In this document: positions 9,373-20,367 of the stretch, piece by piece
How positions within the stretch are numbered: position 1 is the stretch's first letter
How the letters are laid out: every line of letters begins with the position of its first letter
Notes under the pieces: model-generated
Databases searched by the model: none
What the model saw: only the letters and a program-made list of their open reading frames with translations
What the model was told of the DNA's origin: nothing
Position numbers and translations under genes: made by a program
Assembly: GCF_022919835.1 (NCBI RefSeq)
Contig: NZ_CP095074.1
Coordinates: 496,001 to 560,000, forward strand
Length of the DNA: 64,000 bases
Direction: 5' to 3'
Source: Halobacillus shinanisalinarum
GTDB taxonomy: Bacteria > Bacillota > Bacilli > Bacillales > Halobacillaceae

Positions 9373-9484
9373 AAACATGTACACAAAGGCTGAAAATCAC
9401 CTCTTTTTTCAAGGATAACCTAAGGAAAATTGCCGCTCAGTCTCTGCAGTACACCGAATTACAAACGAAGACAGGAGGATAATC

Positions 9485-11347
9485 ATGAACCTGAAAGAAG
9501 CCCTTCAAACCCGGACATTAGTAGGAGATGGTGCCATGGGAACATTGCTTTACTCTTACGGAATCGATCAATGCTTTGAAGAGTTGAATCTTTCCCATGC
9601 CAAAGAAATAATCAATGTCCATAAAGCCTATATAGATGCTGGCGCTGATATCATTCAAACAAATACGTATGGCGCCAATTATATAAAACTATCTCGGTAT
9701 GGATTAGAAGACAAGGTAAAAGAAATCAACACGGCAGCAGTCAGACTTGCCCGGCAAGCGGCAACAGAAAATCATTATGTGACAGGAACGATCGGCGGTA
9801 TTCGTGGTATCAAAAAACAAGCGGTATCCCTTACTGAAATTAAACGAAGCTTTCGTGAACAGCTCTACTGTATGCTGTTTGAAGAAGTGGATGGTATTTT
9901 AATGGAGACCTTTTATGACTTAGACGAACTCATGACAGTCTTACAAATTGCTCGAAAAGAAACGAATCTCCCTATCATCACCCAAGTGTCCATGCATGAG
10001 CCTGGCGTTTTGCAGAACGGTACCTCGCTGACTGAAGCCTTGACGACCTTAGAAACAGCGGGGGCCGATGTAATTGGAGTCAATTGTCGACTAGGTCCTT
10101 ATCACATGATCCAGTCACTCGAGAACGTTCCGCTTCCTAGTAAAGCCGTTCTTTCTGCTTACCCGAATGCTAGTTTACCAGCTTATCAGGATGGCAGGCT
10201 CGTGTACAAGACGAAGGCTGATTATTTCAAAAGCAGCGCCCGTGCCCTTCACAAACAAGGGGCTCGATTGATCGGCGGCTGTTGTGGTACGACACCCGAG
10301 CACATTGCGGCCATTGCTGATGAGGTAAAAGGTAAGACGCCAATTGAACACAAGGACATACCTATTCAAAAAGCCGTACCAAAGACACAGCTAGAAGCTA
10401 AAAATACCAAGCCCCACCTTCACGAAATCGCAGCAAAGAGACCATCGATCATCGTTGAGCTTGATCCACCGAAACGGCTTAATACGGATCGTTACCTACA
10501 GGGAGCTAAGGCACTTAAAGAAGCTGGAGTGGATTCGGTTACGTTAGCAGATAATTCACTGGCCAGCCCAAGAATTTGCAACACAGCGATCGCCTCCATT
10601 ATCCAGCAAAAATACGATATTAACCCTTTAGTCCATATCTCCTGTCGTGACCGAAACCTTATCGGCCTGCAATCACATTTGATGGGGCTGCATACTCTCG
10701 GGATCACCCAGGTCTTAGCAATCACAGGGGACCCGACCAAAATTGGCGACTTCCCTGGGGCAACATCCGTCTATGATCTCTCATCATTCGATTTAATTCA
10801 TTATATTAAACAGCTGAACGAAGGCATTTCTTTTTCTGGAAAATCACTCGGTATGAACACCAATTTTTCAGTCGCGGCCGCCTTCAACCCGAATGTCCGC
10901 AACCTCAACCGTGCAGTTGGCCGACTTGAAAAAAAGATTAAATATGGAGCGGACTATTTCATTAGTCAACCCGTTTACAGTGTGAAGCAATTGAAAGAAA
11001 TCTATGAGGCAACTAAGCATATATCAGCTCCCATTTATATTGGGATCATGCCGCTTATCAGCTCACGTAACGCTGAATTTTTGCACAATGAAGTACCTGG
11101 GATTACACTCTCTCAAGAAATTAGACAGCGTATGGAAAATTCCAGTCATGATCCCGGACGCGCTCAATCTGAAGGAATTTCAATTGCCAAATCCTTAATA
11201 GACGCTGCTGTCGAGCTTTTTAATGGGATCTACTTAATCACGCCATTTTTAAGATATGAAATAACGGAAGAACTAACCCACTACATCAAGAAAAAAACTC
11301 AACAACGCAAAGAAAGGACGATTGTAAATGGAAGCCCAGTCATTTGA
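9485..11347 (+). CDS. yitJ: Bifunctional homocysteine S-methyltransferase / methylenetetrahydrofolate reductase
   Basis: A 620-residue two-domain cytosolic enzyme. Residues ~1-285 are a homocysteine S-methyltransferase barrel with zinc cysteines in GVNCRLG and [10 protein letters not shown] (around 263). Residues ~320-600 are a MetF-like flavin barrel ([27 protein letters not shown]). It supplies 5-methyl-THF to MetH and can itself methylate homocysteine. Same size and order as B. subtilis YitJ. AGGAGG precedes the ATG. Its last 20 bp overlap metH in another frame, so the two are translationally coupled, as would suit a producer and consumer of 5-methyl-THF. Confidence 0.93.
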   Translation: MNLKEALQTRTLVGDGAMGTLLYSYGIDQCFEELNLSHAKEIINVHKAYIDAGADIIQTNTYGANYIKLSRYGLEDKVKEINTAAVRLARQAATENHYVTGTIGGIRGIKKQAVSLTEIKRSFREQLYCMLFEEVDGILMETFYDLDELMTVLQIARKETNLPIITQVSMHEPGVLQNGTSLTEALTTLETAGADVIGVNCRLGPYHMIQSLENVPLPSKAVLSAYPNASLPAYQDGRLVYKTKADYFKSSARALHKQGARLIGGCCGTTPEHIAAIADEVKGKTPIEHKDIPIQKAVPKTQLEAKNTKPHLHEIAAKRPSIIVELDPPKRLNTDRYLQGAKALKEAGVDSVTLADNSLASPRICNTAIASIIQQKYDINPLVHISCRDRNLIGLQSHLMGLHTLGITQVLAITGDPTKIGDFPGATSVYDLSSFDLIHYIKQLNEGISFSGKSLGMNTNFSVAAAFNPNVRNLNRAVGRLEKKIKYGADYFISQPVYSVKQLKEIYEATKHISAPIYIGIMPLISSRNAEFLHNEVPGITLSQEIRQRMENSSHDPGRAQSEGISIAKSLIDAAVELFNGIYLITPFLRYEITEELTHYIKKKTQQRKERTIVNGSPVI

Positions 11348-14300
11348 ACAACAGCTCTCAAAAAGAATTCTTGTACTCGACGGCGCTATGGGAACAATGC
11401 TGCAAAATGCTGACCTTAAAGCAGAAGATTTCGGTGGAGAATGCTATGAAGGATGCAATGAATACCTCAACATTACCTCCCCCCGTGTTCTTGAAGAGAT
11501 CCATTCCCAATACCTTGAAGCAGGCGCGGATATTATCGAAACCAATACGTTTGGGGCAACAGACCTTGTACTCGATGAATACAAATTAGGTCATTTAGCA
11601 GAAGAAATTAATGTTAAAGCTTCTCAAATTGCTAAAAAAATAGCTAAACGTTATTCGAAAAACGGGCATACGCGTTTCGTGGCTGGCGCGATGGGACCGA
11701 CGACGAAAACCTTGTCCGTAACGGGCGGTACAACGTTTAAGCATTTGACGCATTCTTATGAAGAACAGGCAAGAGGGCTGATCAAAGGCGGCGTGGATCT
11801 GCTATTATTGGAGACTTCCCAGGATATGCTTAATGTTAAAGCAGCCTATCTTGGAATCACACGCGCCTTTCGTTCTCTTGGCCAAACGCTTCCCCTAATG
11901 ATTTCGGGAACAATCGAACCGATGGGAACCACGTTGGCTGGGCAAAATATCGAAGCCTTTTACCTGTCACTTGAGCACATGAAACCTACCGTTGTCGGAC
12001 TGAACTGTGCAACAGGACCAGAATTCATGCGTGACCATATACGCTCTTTGTCGGAATTAGCAACAACCTCCGTCAGCTGTTACCCTAATGCCGGACTTCC
12101 TGATGAAGAAGGGCATTATCATGAGACACCTGAATCATTAGCTAAAAAAGTTTCCGGTTTTGCTGAAAAAGGTTGGCTGAATGTTGTAGGCGGCTGCTGT
12201 GGAACAACACCAGAGCATACTAGAGCACTCGTAGAAGCGGTGAAGGACATCAAGCCACGCAAGGCTCCTTCTTCTCATCCGCATGCTGTTTCAGGAATCG
12301 ATCCCTTTATCTATGAGGACAAAAATGACCGTCCTATTTTAGTCGGTGAACGAACCAATGTGATCGGTTCCCGCAAATTCAAACGTTTGATCTCCGAAGG
12401 GAAAGTGGAGGAAGCCTCGGAAATTGCCCGGGCCCAGGTAAAAAAAGGCGCTCAGGTCATTGATATTTGTCTTGCTGATCCGGATCGCGATGAAGTACAG
12501 GATATGGAAGCCTTTATGAAACAAGTAGTAAATAAAGTGAAAGCGCCTCTGGTTATTGATTCTACAGATGTTGACGTTATTGAAAAGGCGCTCACTTATT
12601 CCCAAGGAAAAGTAATTATCAATTCTATCAATCTTGAGGATGGAGAAGAACGTTTTAAAGAAGTCCTTCCTTTAGTTCAGCAATATGGTGCAGCTGTCGT
12701 CGTTGGAACCATTGACGAAGAAGGGATGGCACTTACAGCAGAAAGAAAACTTGCAATTGCCCTCCGATCTCGCAATATTTTGGTGGATGAATATGGCCTT
12801 CAAGAATCCGATATAATTTTTGACCCCCTTGTCTTCCCTGTTGGAACGGGCGATGAACAATACATCGGCTCCGCTAATGCAACAATCGAAGGGATCCGTT
12901 CGATCAAGGAGAGACTCCCAGAATGTCAAACCATTCTAGGTGTCAGCAACGTCTCCTTCGGCCTTCCACCAGTTGGGAGAGAAGTACTAAATGCCGTCTA
13001 TCTTTATCACTGTACAAAAGCAGGTCTCGACTACGCCATTGTCAACACAGAAAAATTGGAACGTTATGCCTCCATAGCAGAAAAGGAAATTAAACAAGCG
13101 AACGAGCTTCTTTTTCAAACGACTGATGCTACACTTGCTTCTTTTACGGCATTCTACCGAGGCAAAAAAAAGGAAATAAAGGCACCGACTTCGACAATGA
13201 GCTTACCTGAAAGATTAGCTCATTATGTGGTGGAAGGAACGAAGGAAGGGTTGATTCCTGACCTTGGGAAGGCACTAGAAACTTATCCGACACCATTAAA
13301 AATCATCAATGGTCCACTCATGACTGGAATGGCTGAAGTCGGGCGCTTATTTAACGATAACCAGCTCATCGTAGCTGAAGTTTTACAAAGTGCAGAGGTC
13401 ATGAAGGCGTCTGTTGCCTACCTTGAACCACATATGGAAAAGGGTGATACGTCAAATAAAAAAGGAAAAATTCTTCTTGCCACGGTTAAAGGAGATGTCC
13501 ACGATATTGGTAAAAACCTTGTAGACATCATTTTAAGCAACAATGGCTTTGACGTCATTGATTTAGGTATTAAAGTAACCCCATCTGATTTAATCAAACA
13601 CATTAAAGAAGAGGAGCCAGACTCCATTGGCCTATCAGGTTTACTTGTCAAGTCAGCCCAGCAAATGGTTTTGACCGCCCAGGATTTAAAACAGCAACAA
13701 ATTGAATTACCGATATTAGTGGGGGGCGCTGCCCTTTCAAGAAAGTTTACTAATACGAAAATCGCTCCTCAATATAACGGTTCCGTTTTCTACGCAAAAG
13801 ATGCAATGGACGGACTCGCTCTATCAAATCGGCTCAGTAACCAGGAGGATCGCACACTGCTCATTCGTGAACAGCAAGAAAAACAAACTAAGGCTATAGC
13901 CAGAAGTCATGAGCAAGCCCAAACCCAATCTGCAACGGCTGTAGCTGAGAAGCCAATATCCAAAGTATCTAAGACTATTCCTGTTTACAAACCGAACGAT
14001 TTTGAACAACACATTTTACGAGATTATTCTGTTGCTCATATTGAACCTTTTATTAACATGCAGATGCTGATTGGACACCATTTGGGACTAAAGGGTAAAT
14101 TCTCAAAGTTGCTGGCAGAGAAAAATAATAAAGCACTCCAACTAAAAGAGGTCGTAGATGAATTACTTTTAAAAGCGCAAAAAGAGAACTGGATTCAACC
14201 GTCTGCACTTTATCAATTCTTTCCTGCTCAATCCGATGGAGATGACGTAATCATTTATAATCCAGCCGATCATCAAACGATCATCGAGCGTTTTACTTTT

Positions 14301-14780
14301 CCACGCCAAAACCGTGATCCCTATCTTTGTTTAGCTGACTACTTGCGTCCGATCTCAAGCGGAGAAATGGATTACGTAGGATTCTTCTCTGTAACAGCTG
14401 GAAAAGGAATCAGGCAACGTTCCCTGGACATGAAACAACAGGGGGAATATTTGAAAAGCCACGCCTTGCAAGCACTGGCATTAGAAACAGCGGAAGGATT
14501 GGCTGAACACATCCATCAGCTCATGCGTGATAAATGGGGATTCCCCGACCCGACAGACTTTACGATGCAAGAGCGTTTCTCAGCTAAATACCAGGGACAG
14601 CGGTATTCTTTCGGTTATCCAGCTTGCCCGGACTTGGAGGATCAGAGAAAATTATTTCAATTGATTAGACCAGAACAAATTGGAGTTGAATTGACCGAGG
14701 AATGTATGATGGAACCAGAGGCTTCGGTTACGGCCATTGTGTTCGCTCATCCTGAGGCGCGTTATTTCAATGTGCATTAG
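11328..14780 (+). CDS. metH: Cobalamin-dependent methionine synthase
   Basis: A complete 1150-residue four-module enzyme. Homocysteine domain at ~1-310 with GLNCATG (~225) and [10 protein letters not shown] (~288) zinc ligands. Pterin-binding domain at ~330-600 ([15 protein letters not shown]). Cobalamin cap and Rossmann domain at ~640-850, with the lower axial histidine in DVHDIGKN (~723). C-terminal SAM-dependent reactivation domain at ~900-1150 ending with [11 protein letters not shown]. It transfers the methyl of 5-methyl-THF to homocysteine. AAAGGA precedes the ATG within the yitJ coding end. Controlled by the upstream S-box through readthrough from metI. Requires B12; no B12 gene is visible here. 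Confidence 0.96.
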   Translation: MEAQSFEQQLSKRILVLDGAMGTMLQNADLKAEDFGGECYEGCNEYLNITSPRVLEEIHSQYLEAGADIIETNTFGATDLVLDEYKLGHLAEEINVKASQIAKKIAKRYSKNGHTRFVAGAMGPTTKTLSVTGGTTFKHLTHSYEEQARGLIKGGVDLLLLETSQDMLNVKAAYLGITRAFRSLGQTLPLMISGTIEPMGTTLAGQNIEAFYLSLEHMKPTVVGLNCATGPEFMRDHIRSLSELATTSVSCYPNAGLPDEEGHYHETPESLAKKVSGFAEKGWLNVVGGCCGTTPEHTRALVEAVKDIKPRKAPSSHPHAVSGIDPFIYEDKNDRPILVGERTNVIGSRKFKRLISEGKVEEASEIARAQVKKGAQVIDICLADPDRDEVQDMEAFMKQVVNKVKAPLVIDSTDVDVIEKALTYSQGKVIINSINLEDGEERFKEVLPLVQQYGAAVVVGTIDEEGMALTAERKLAIALRSRNILVDEYGLQESDIIFDPLVFPVGTGDEQYIGSANATIEGIRSIKERLPECQTILGVSNVSFGLPPVGREVLNAVYLYHCTKAGLDYAIVNTEKLERYASIAEKEIKQANELLFQTTDATLASFTAFYRGKKKEIKAPTSTMSLPERLAHYVVEGTKEGLIPDLGKALETYPTPLKIINGPLMTGMAEVGRLFNDNQLIVAEVLQSAEVMKASVAYLEPHMEKGDTSNKKGKILLATVKGDVHDIGKNLVDIILSNNGFDVIDLGIKVTPSDLIKHIKEEEPDSIGLSGLLVKSAQQMVLTAQDLKQQQIELPILVGGAALSRKFTNTKIAPQYNGSVFYAKDAMDGLALSNRLSNQEDRTLLIREQQEKQTKAIARSHEQAQTQSATAVAEKPISKVSKTIPVYKPNDFEQHILRDYSVAHIEPFINMQMLIGHHLGLKGKFSKLLAEKNNKALQLKEVVDELLLKAQKENWIQPSALYQFFPAQSDGDDVIIYNPADHQTIIERFTFPRQNRDPYLCLADYLRPISSGEMDYVGFFSVTAGKGIRQRSLDMKQQGEYLKSHALQALALETAEGLAEHIHQLMRDKWGFPDPTDFTMQERFSAKYQGQRYSFGYPACPDLEDQRKLFQLIRPEQIGVELTEECMMEPEASVTAIVFAHPEARYFNVH

Positions 14781-14898
14781 AGTGTGTGAATAGCAAAGTC
14801 CTGTCTGATTTTAGAATAATTTAAATTTTTCCATTAAACGATTGACAAGAAATATTAATACGTGTAAATTATAGGATAATCAAATGAATAACATTTTT

Positions 14899-15057
14899 CT
14901 TATCCAGAGAGGTGGAGGGACTGGCCCATTGAAACCTCGGCAGCAGACTTAACTAAAGTACTGTGCCAATTCCAGCAAGCCGTTCAGGCTTGAAAAGATA
15001 AGAAGAGAAAAGTAAACGTTCTACTTAACCTCTTCTTATTACAAGAAGAGGTTTTTA
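14899..15057 (+). promoter_or_regulatory. SAM-I (S-box) riboswitch upstream of yezD-metC
   Basis: Second complete S-box: CTTATCCAGAGAGGTG, GGGACTGGCCCATTGAAACC, CGGCAGCA, GTGCCAATTCC, AGATAAGA. The terminator is AACCTCTTCTT/AAGAAGAGGTT followed by TTTTATTTT (15027-15057). A promoter candidate lies just upstream: TTGACA at 14842, with an AT-rich -10 region following. Confidence 0.95.
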
Positions 15058-15126
15058 TTTTGCTTGCTGATTGGACTTACCAAAGGCAAAAAATAGCGGA
15101 TTGCATTCTTCAGAGGAGGTAATGGT

Positions 15127-15288
15127 ATGAAAAACACTCTAGAGAAAAAAATTAATGACGTTATATCAGCTTTAGAAAACATAGAATATGGGTCTGTAGC
15201 CATAACAGTACATGATGGAGAAATTACACAAATTGAGTGCACTGAAAAAAAGCGGTACCCACTAAATAAAAAATCAGACAATGATTAG
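15127..15288 (+). CDS. yezD: YezD-family small protein (DUF2292)
   Basis: A 53-residue protein, first gene after the second S-box, with GAGGAGG before the ATG. It shows the YezD pattern: an N-terminal helix (EKKINDVISALENIEYG) and then a beta pair SVAITVHDGEITQIECTEK with a basic tail. In B. subtilis YezD is part of the sulfur/cysteine regulon, but its biochemical role is unknown. A terminator follows, so metC needs readthrough or its own promoter. Confidence 0.8.
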   Translation: MKNTLEKKINDVISALENIEYGSVAITVHDGEITQIECTEKKRYPLNKKSDND

Positions 15289-15324
15289 CTCAAACTGAAT
15301 ATTGCTTATGCCGATTAGTCAACT

Positions 15325-15373
15325 AAAGGCATCTTTATCTTCGATACCCATCGGAATATAAAGATGCCTTTTT
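15325..15373 (+). terminator. Terminator after yezD
   Basis: AAAGGCATCTTTA pairs with TAAAGATGCCTTT, loop about 20 bases, ending in TTTTT. It separates yezD from metC. Confidence 0.75.
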
Positions 15374-15432
15374 GATTGAGAAGTTATTTTAGTAAAAATC
15401 TTTTAGGCTTTGGAGAGGGAGGAAAACTGACG

Positions 15433-16638
15433 ATGAGTTCTTATAAAGACCAACTGGAAACCAGATTCATTCATGCTTCAACTTATGGGAATAAGGAACA
15501 AAAAACAGGGGCAGTAAACGTTCCCATTTACTTGTCATCTACCTATCACCAGGAGAGCTTCGATACGTTTGGTCCATATGATTACAGCAGATCGGGTAAC
15601 CCAACAAGGCAAGCATTGGAACAAACCATTGCAGACCTGGAAGGTGGTGAAACAGGGTTAGCGTTCGCCTCAGGGATGGCTGCTATCTCTTCTGCCTTTA
15701 TGCTCCTTTCTTCAGGTGACCATGTTTTAATTTCTAGGGATGTTTACGGTGGAACCTATCGCTTGATCACAGAAGTATTGAGAAGATTCAATATTGACCA
15801 TACCTTCGTTAACATGACCAACCTGAATGAAACATGTCGGGCAATTCAACCAAATACAAAAGTTTTTTATATGGAAACACCTTCCAATCCTTGCTTAAAT
15901 ATTACAGATATAGAGGGAATCGTAAAATTAGCCAAAGCACATGGCTGTCTAACTTTTGTCGATAACACTTTTATGACACCTCTTTACCAGAATCCACTCC
16001 AGTTTGGAGTAGATCTTGTCCTTCATAGTGCTACCAAATTCCTTTCCGGGCACAGTGATATCGTTGCGGGTCTGGCCGTAACTAAGAATAAGGAACTTGG
16101 TGAAAGACTATCATTTATTCAAAACTCGTTTGGCTCGATTTTAGGTGCACAGGATGCCTACCATTTAATTCAAGGAATCAAAACATTAGGGGCACGGCTA
16201 ACCCAATCTTCTGACACAGCATTAAAAATAGCAACCCACCTTAATGAGCATTCTTTCATTAGTGAAGTCTACTACCCCGGACTTTCCTTTCATCCTGGGT
16301 ACCCTGTACACGTGCGGCAATCGAAGGGGGCTGGTGCACTCCTCTCTTTTCGATTACCTAATAAAACAGCCGCGAAAGCATTTGTTGAACACATTCGTCT
16401 GCCCGTTTTTGCTGTCAGTCTTGGTGCAGTAGAGTCGATTCTATCATATCCTGCAACAATGTCACATGCTGCTATGCCAGAAACAGAAAGAGAAGCAAGA
16501 GGAATTACCGATGGACTGCTTAGGCTCTCAGTTGGACTCGAGCATGTAAATGATCTAATCAAAGATATCGATCAAGCTCTAGAAGCAGCAACTCAATCGG
16601 TAAACAAAAAACGTATTTTATTACAAAATAGGGGTTGA
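15433..16638 (+). CDS. metC: Cystathionine beta-lyase MetC
   Basis: PLP enzyme of 401 residues that cleaves cystathionine to homocysteine, pyruvate and ammonia. PLP lysine in HSATKFLSGHSD; other family motifs are YDYSRSGNPTR, METPSNP and the C-terminal AVESILSYPATMSHA, which closely match B. subtilis MetC rather than MetI. GGAGAGGGAGG lies about 11 bp before the ATG at 15433; earlier in-frame codons lack a binding site. It is followed 64 bp later by the YxjG-like gene. Distinction from gamma-synthases rests on overall resemblance. Confidence 0.9.
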   Translation: MSSYKDQLETRFIHASTYGNKEQKTGAVNVPIYLSSTYHQESFDTFGPYDYSRSGNPTRQALEQTIADLEGGETGLAFASGMAAISSAFMLLSSGDHVLISRDVYGGTYRLITEVLRRFNIDHTFVNMTNLNETCRAIQPNTKVFYMETPSNPCLNITDIEGIVKLAKAHGCLTFVDNTFMTPLYQNPLQFGVDLVLHSATKFLSGHSDIVAGLAVTKNKELGERLSFIQNSFGSILGAQDAYHLIQGIKTLGARLTQSSDTALKIATHLNEHSFISEVYYPGLSFHPGYPVHVRQSKGAGALLSFRLPNKTAAKAFVEHIRLPVFAVSLGAVESILSYPATMSHAAMPETEREARGITDGLLRLSVGLEHVNDLIKDIDQALEAATQSVNKKRILLQNRG

Positions 16639-16702
16639 TTCAATTACAGTACACTTATCTTGCAAGAGTTCATCACAATCACTAAAGAAAGAAGGAATAA
16701 TT

Positions 16703-17833
16703 ATGAGTAAAAGTGTAACTTCAGGATTAAAGAACAAAGGAGGGACTGTTCCCCCATTTCGGGCTGATCATGTAGGAAGCTTATTAAGATCAGCACGAAT
16801 TGAAAAGGCTCGTCTTCAAAAAGCAGCTGGTGACATAAATTCTGCAGAATTACGTGCAATTGAAGATACTGAAATTATTAGAATCGTTGAAAAACAAAAA
16901 GAAATCGGCCTTGAAGCCATCACAGACGGTGATTTTCGTCGTGCCTGGTGGCATTTTGATTTCCTTGAGGGATTGGATGGGGTCGAAGGATTTGTACCGG
17001 AAAAAGGATTGGAATTTCATAATACCGTAACCAAAGCTTATGGTGTTAAGGTCACAGGGAAGATAGATTTCACTGACCATCCCATGCTTGAAGATTATAA
17101 GTTTCTTCATAGTATTGCGGAGTCACATACGGCAAAGTTTACAATACCAAGTCCCAATATGCTTTTCGTTAGAGGGAAAAATATAAAAGAAATCTATGAT
17201 ACTACGGAAGGATTTGTACACGATTTAACTATTGCATACAAAAAGGCGATTCGTGCTTTCTATGACGCAGGTTGCCGCTATCTCCAGTTAGACGACACAG
17301 CTTGGTCCCAGCTTTTCTCAGAAGAAGGAAACAGCTTAATTCGGAGGTCAGGATTTGCACCTGTGGAACTGAGTACGATCTTTGCAAACACTATTAATGA
17401 AGCTATTGCTGACCGCCCTGATGATCTAAAAGTAACGCTGCACATTTGTCGCGGTAATTTTCAATCAAGCTATTCCGGAACTGGAGGATATGAAACGGTA
17501 TCAGAGACTATATTTAATGGACTCGATGTCGATGGTTTATTCCTTGAATTTGATGATGAGCGCTCTGGCAGCTTTGAGCCACTCCGCCACGTCAAACGTT
17601 CAAATTTGCAAATCGTTCTCGGTGTCATAACGTCTAAGTTTGGAGAACTTGAAGATGCAGATGCAATTAAGAAGAGAATTAATGAAGCTTCTGAATACGT
17701 TGATCTCAACCAATTGTGCTTAAGCCCACAATGCGGATTTGCCTCCACAGAGGAAGGAAATTTAATAACGGAGGAGGAGCAATGGGAAAAGCTTAAACAT
17801 GTTATTACGATCTCTAAGGATGTATGGAAGTAA
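16703..17833 (+). CDS. MetE-C-like methyltransferase of the YxjG/YxjH type
   Basis: A 376-residue protein resembling the C-terminal half of cobalamin-independent methionine synthase and, most closely, B. subtilis YxjG/YxjH (FRADHVGSLLRS at the N-terminus, ITDGDFRRAWWHFDF, LQLDDTAW, LHICRGNF, LCLSPQCGFAS). The zinc ligands of MetE can be seen as H in LHICRGN, C in HICRG and the C of SPQCGF. The B. subtilis homologues are S-box controlled and implicated in homocysteine methylation; the methyl donor is not settled here. GAAGGAATAATT precedes the ATG. Confidence 0.85.
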   Translation: MSKSVTSGLKNKGGTVPPFRADHVGSLLRSARIEKARLQKAAGDINSAELRAIEDTEIIRIVEKQKEIGLEAITDGDFRRAWWHFDFLEGLDGVEGFVPEKGLEFHNTVTKAYGVKVTGKIDFTDHPMLEDYKFLHSIAESHTAKFTIPSPNMLFVRGKNIKEIYDTTEGFVHDLTIAYKKAIRAFYDAGCRYLQLDDTAWSQLFSEEGNSLIRRSGFAPVELSTIFANTINEAIADRPDDLKVTLHICRGNFQSSYSGTGGYETVSETIFNGLDVDGLFLEFDDERSGSFEPLRHVKRSNLQIVLGVITSKFGELEDADAIKKRINEASEYVDLNQLCLSPQCGFASTEEGNLITEEEQWEKLKHVITISKDVWK

Positions 17834-17887
17834 GTTCTCTAATACATGGAAGCCAATACCTGAGTTAACGGTGCGAATGAAGGCCTT

Positions 17888-17931
17888 AAAAGAGCGGGAA
17901 GATTTCACATATGATCCTCTCCCTCTTTTTT
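17888..17931 (+). terminator. Probable terminator after the YxjG-like gene
   Basis: AAAGAGCGGGAAGA pairs imperfectly with TCCTCTCCCTCTTTTTT. The following gene starts 49 bp further on. Confidence 0.5.
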
Positions 17932-17979
17932 AATAAAAACTATATATGTATGTATTTAATTAAGAAGGGATGATAAAAG

Positions 17980-19029
17980 ATGAAAAGATCATTAGAACAG
18001 CGTTTGCAGGACGGACCAGTGATTTGCGGGGAAGGATATTTATTTGAATTAGAGCGGCGAGGATATTTACAAGCAGGGTCATTCGTACCTGAGGTTGCAC
18101 TAGATAATCCACAAGCATTAAAACAGACCTATCGTGATTATATGTTGGCTGGATCTGATGTCGTTTTAGCTTTTACATACAATGCGCACCGTGAAAAAAT
18201 GCGCATTATAGGCAAGGAGGACCTGTTGGAACCATTGAACCGACAAGCGATTCGTCTAGCTAAGGACGTAGCAAAAGAACACCCGGAAGAAGAAGCGCTA
18301 GTAGCTGGTAACATTTCAAACACAAACTTGTTTAACCCTAAAGACCCACAGTCGATTGCAAGTGTGCGTAGCATGTTTGCTGAAATGGTCGGATGGTGCA
18401 AAGATGAAGGTGTGGACTTTGTAAATGGGGAAACCTTCTATTATTATGAAGAAGCAAAAATCGCTTTGGAGGAAATCACTAAACAAGGACTACCTGCTGT
18501 GATCACTTTTGGTCTGATGGGAGAAAATATCCTACGCGATGGATACACTGTTGAAGAAGCGTGCCGTTTGTTAGAAGAGGAAGGAGCGCTGGTTGTCGGA
18601 ATGAACTGTTTTCGCGGACCGGTAACAATGCAGCCGTATGTAGAAAAAATCCGTCAAACGGTCGATGGTTATGTTGGAGCATTGCCGATTCCTTACCGAA
18701 CATCGGAGGATCACCCTACCTTCTTCAATTTGCCTGACGGAGGCTGTTCTTGCAGTCTTCCAACCGATACAACCTTCCCAACGTCACTGGATCCACTCTA
18801 TTGTAACCGTTATGAGTTAGCCAAGTGGGCAAAAGCAGCTCATGACATCGGCGTGAACTATATTGGCTTGTGTTGTGGAGCTTCCCCTAGCATGCTGCGG
18901 GAAGTTGTGGAAACTGTCGGACGTAGAGCTATAAATTCTACGTACTCACCAGATATGGAGAAACACTTTTTATTCGGAACTGATGATACGTTACAACCCC
19001 ACATCACTTCTTATAAAGTGAAAGCATAG
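17980..19029 (+). CDS. Homocysteine S-methyltransferase, betaine-type-like
   Basis: A 349-residue homocysteine S-methyltransferase domain protein. The zinc-binding cysteines are in GMNCFRGP (~211) and GLCCGASP (~303), the arrangement of the family. The N-terminus (VICGEGYLFELERRGYL) resembles betaine-homocysteine methyltransferases rather than YitJ or MetH. It probably makes methionine from homocysteine with glycine betaine or an S-methyl donor; which donor is inference. AAGAAGGGATG lies before the ATG. It is the fourth homocysteine methyltransferase in this locus. Confidence 0.8.
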   Translation: MKRSLEQRLQDGPVICGEGYLFELERRGYLQAGSFVPEVALDNPQALKQTYRDYMLAGSDVVLAFTYNAHREKMRIIGKEDLLEPLNRQAIRLAKDVAKEHPEEEALVAGNISNTNLFNPKDPQSIASVRSMFAEMVGWCKDEGVDFVNGETFYYYEEAKIALEEITKQGLPAVITFGLMGENILRDGYTVEEACRLLEEEGALVVGMNCFRGPVTMQPYVEKIRQTVDGYVGALPIPYRTSEDHPTFFNLPDGGCSCSLPTDTTFPTSLDPLYCNRYELAKWAKAAHDIGVNYIGLCCGASPSMLREVVETVGRRAINSTYSPDMEKHFLFGTDDTLQPHITSYKVKA

Positions 19030-19036
19030 GGAGAAA

Positions 19037-19068
19037 AATCCTGTGATCGTGATTCGATCACAGGATTA
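19037..19068 (+). terminator. Hairpin after the betaine-type methyltransferase
   Basis: AATCCTGTGATCG pairs with CGATCACAGGATT, a very stable stem with a short loop. Only a weak T-tract (AATTTCT) follows. Confidence 0.6.
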
Positions 19069-19132
19069 ATTTCTCTGATAATAAGATTTTAGCTTATATT
19101 TGACTTAGAGGTGCTCTTATGGGCATCAAATA

Positions 19133-19504
19133 CTAACGGTTGAATTCAATCAAATTCCCATCTGGGTCGCTAACAAATACTTGATGCCAATCTGTTTGGT
19201 TAGTGGGTTTATTTAAAATTTCTACTTTATACTCCCTCATTCTTTCAATGAATTTTTCAATATTCCACACGCGAATAGCAAAATGTCCATCTCGGGAGTC
19301 GATGGTTCTCGTTCCCCTTAAAGTTTTTCCTTCATTATGTACAATTAAATGAATTTGTGTCGAGCCAACTTGATACCATACCCCAGGAAAATCAAAATCA
19401 GGACGGAGTTCACTTTCTTGAAAACCAAGTATCTTCCCGTAAAAATGCTTAGACTTTTCGATATCTTTAACGAGTAGAGACACATGGTGAATGCCTTCGT
19501 ACAT
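19133..19504 (-). CDS. VOC-family (glyoxalase/dioxygenase fold) protein
   Basis: A 123-residue single-domain VOC protein with two beta-alpha-beta-beta-beta modules. Metal ligand candidates are the first H of GIHHVSLLVKD, the H of QIHLIVH, and the E of DPDGNLIEF. AAAGGAGT precedes the ATG. The family covers lactoylglutathione lyases, fosfomycin-type resistance enzymes and dioxygenases; the substrate cannot be told from sequence. It stands alone, convergent with the methionine block. Confidence 0.8.
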   Translation of the reverse strand: MYEGIHHVSLLVKDIEKSKHFYGKILGFQESELRPDFDFPGVWYQVGSTQIHLIVHNEGKTLRGTRTIDSRDGHFAIRVWNIEKFIERMREYKVEILNKPTNQTDWHQVFVSDPDGNLIEFNR

Positions 19505-19602
19505 TAAATCAACTCCTTTAATAATGTTTTCAATACCCTATTATACATCTTAACATTTTCTTTCTTGCTCCTGGGAGATGCTGCAGGTTTGATAATGGAT
19601 GA

Positions 19603-20001
19603 ATGGAAAATGCATTTCTAAAAGGGCAATATAAGGGTATTCATGCTTATGAACACTTTATAGAGAAGTTGAAAGATATCAAAAATGAGTTTCAAAACAT
19701 CCAGAAAGACCATAAGCAACATGCGTCAATTGTTGAAGAAAGAGTCCAAAATTTTGGGGGCGTGCCAGTAGATGATGAAGGTGTCGTTGGCTCTGTTCAA
19801 AATTTCATTAGTCAATGGACAATTCCTGACACAACGGAAGGAATTGTTGAGACCACGTTAAAGGGAGAAGATTACTATGGGATTGAAATTTCAGAAGAGA
19901 TTGTTAAAGGGGATTTAGATCTAGAGAGTCATCAATTAATTAAAGAGATTTTGGATAAAGACAGACAGCACGTAGAAATGTTGAATTCGTATATTTATTA
20001 G
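19603..20001 (+). CDS. Ferritin-like four-helix protein, PA2169/DUF2383-like
   Basis: 132 residues, strongly helical and acidic. The pattern FLKGQYKGIHAYEHFIEK followed by DHKQHASIVEERVQNFGG and a late KDRQHVEMLNSYI resembles the DUF2383-type ferritin-like proteins, with E/H residues placed as in a diiron-like bundle. An in-frame TGA touches the ATG, and no good ribosome binding site is seen. Members usually start about 6 residues earlier, so the 5' end may be frayed or frameshifted. Function unknown; often stress-related in spore formers. Confidence 0.6.
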   Translation: MENAFLKGQYKGIHAYEHFIEKLKDIKNEFQNIQKDHKQHASIVEERVQNFGGVPVDDEGVVGSVQNFISQWTIPDTTEGIVETTLKGEDYYGIEISEEIVKGDLDLESHQLIKEILDKDRQHVEMLNSYIY

Positions 20002-20310
20002 GGAAACAAAACATTTTTTTAAAAATGGTATTTCGGGACATCCTCGTTTTAACAAAATAGAACGTTAAAAAAGTTGCTCCTTTAGTACCGTCTGTCACTT
20101 CTCCTATTCGACATCCACTTGTGCGACTATATGGTGAATCACATGAGCAATACTATTGACTGGAATTGAATCACTTAATCCAATGATAGTACGAGTACCC
20201 CATGTTAAAAAGTAGTTGAAGATTTACTCATAAAAATTCGTCTCATTTCTAGTTACTTGTTGATTTTTGTCGCTCGCAATTAAAAGAATGAGGCGAATTT
20301 TTTCTAGGAC
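20002..20310. other. Intergenic, no gene seen
   Basis: About 300 bp without an open frame or recognisable RNA on either strand. It contains a TTCGTCTCATT / AATGAGGCGAA inverted repeat pair (around 20239 and 20288) flanking ~40 bp that may be a weak terminator. Confidence 0.4.
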
Positions 20311-20358
20311 AAAGAAAAGGGCTGCCCCCAACAGTCTATTGAGACTTTTTGGACAACC
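20311..20358 (-). terminator. Terminator of the small gene at 20368-20598
   Basis: On the minus strand GGTTGTCC pairs with GGGGCAGCC, with an inner AGTCT/AGACT helix, followed by CTTTTCTTT. Confidence 0.7.
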
Positions 20359-20367
20359 CCGATTTCG

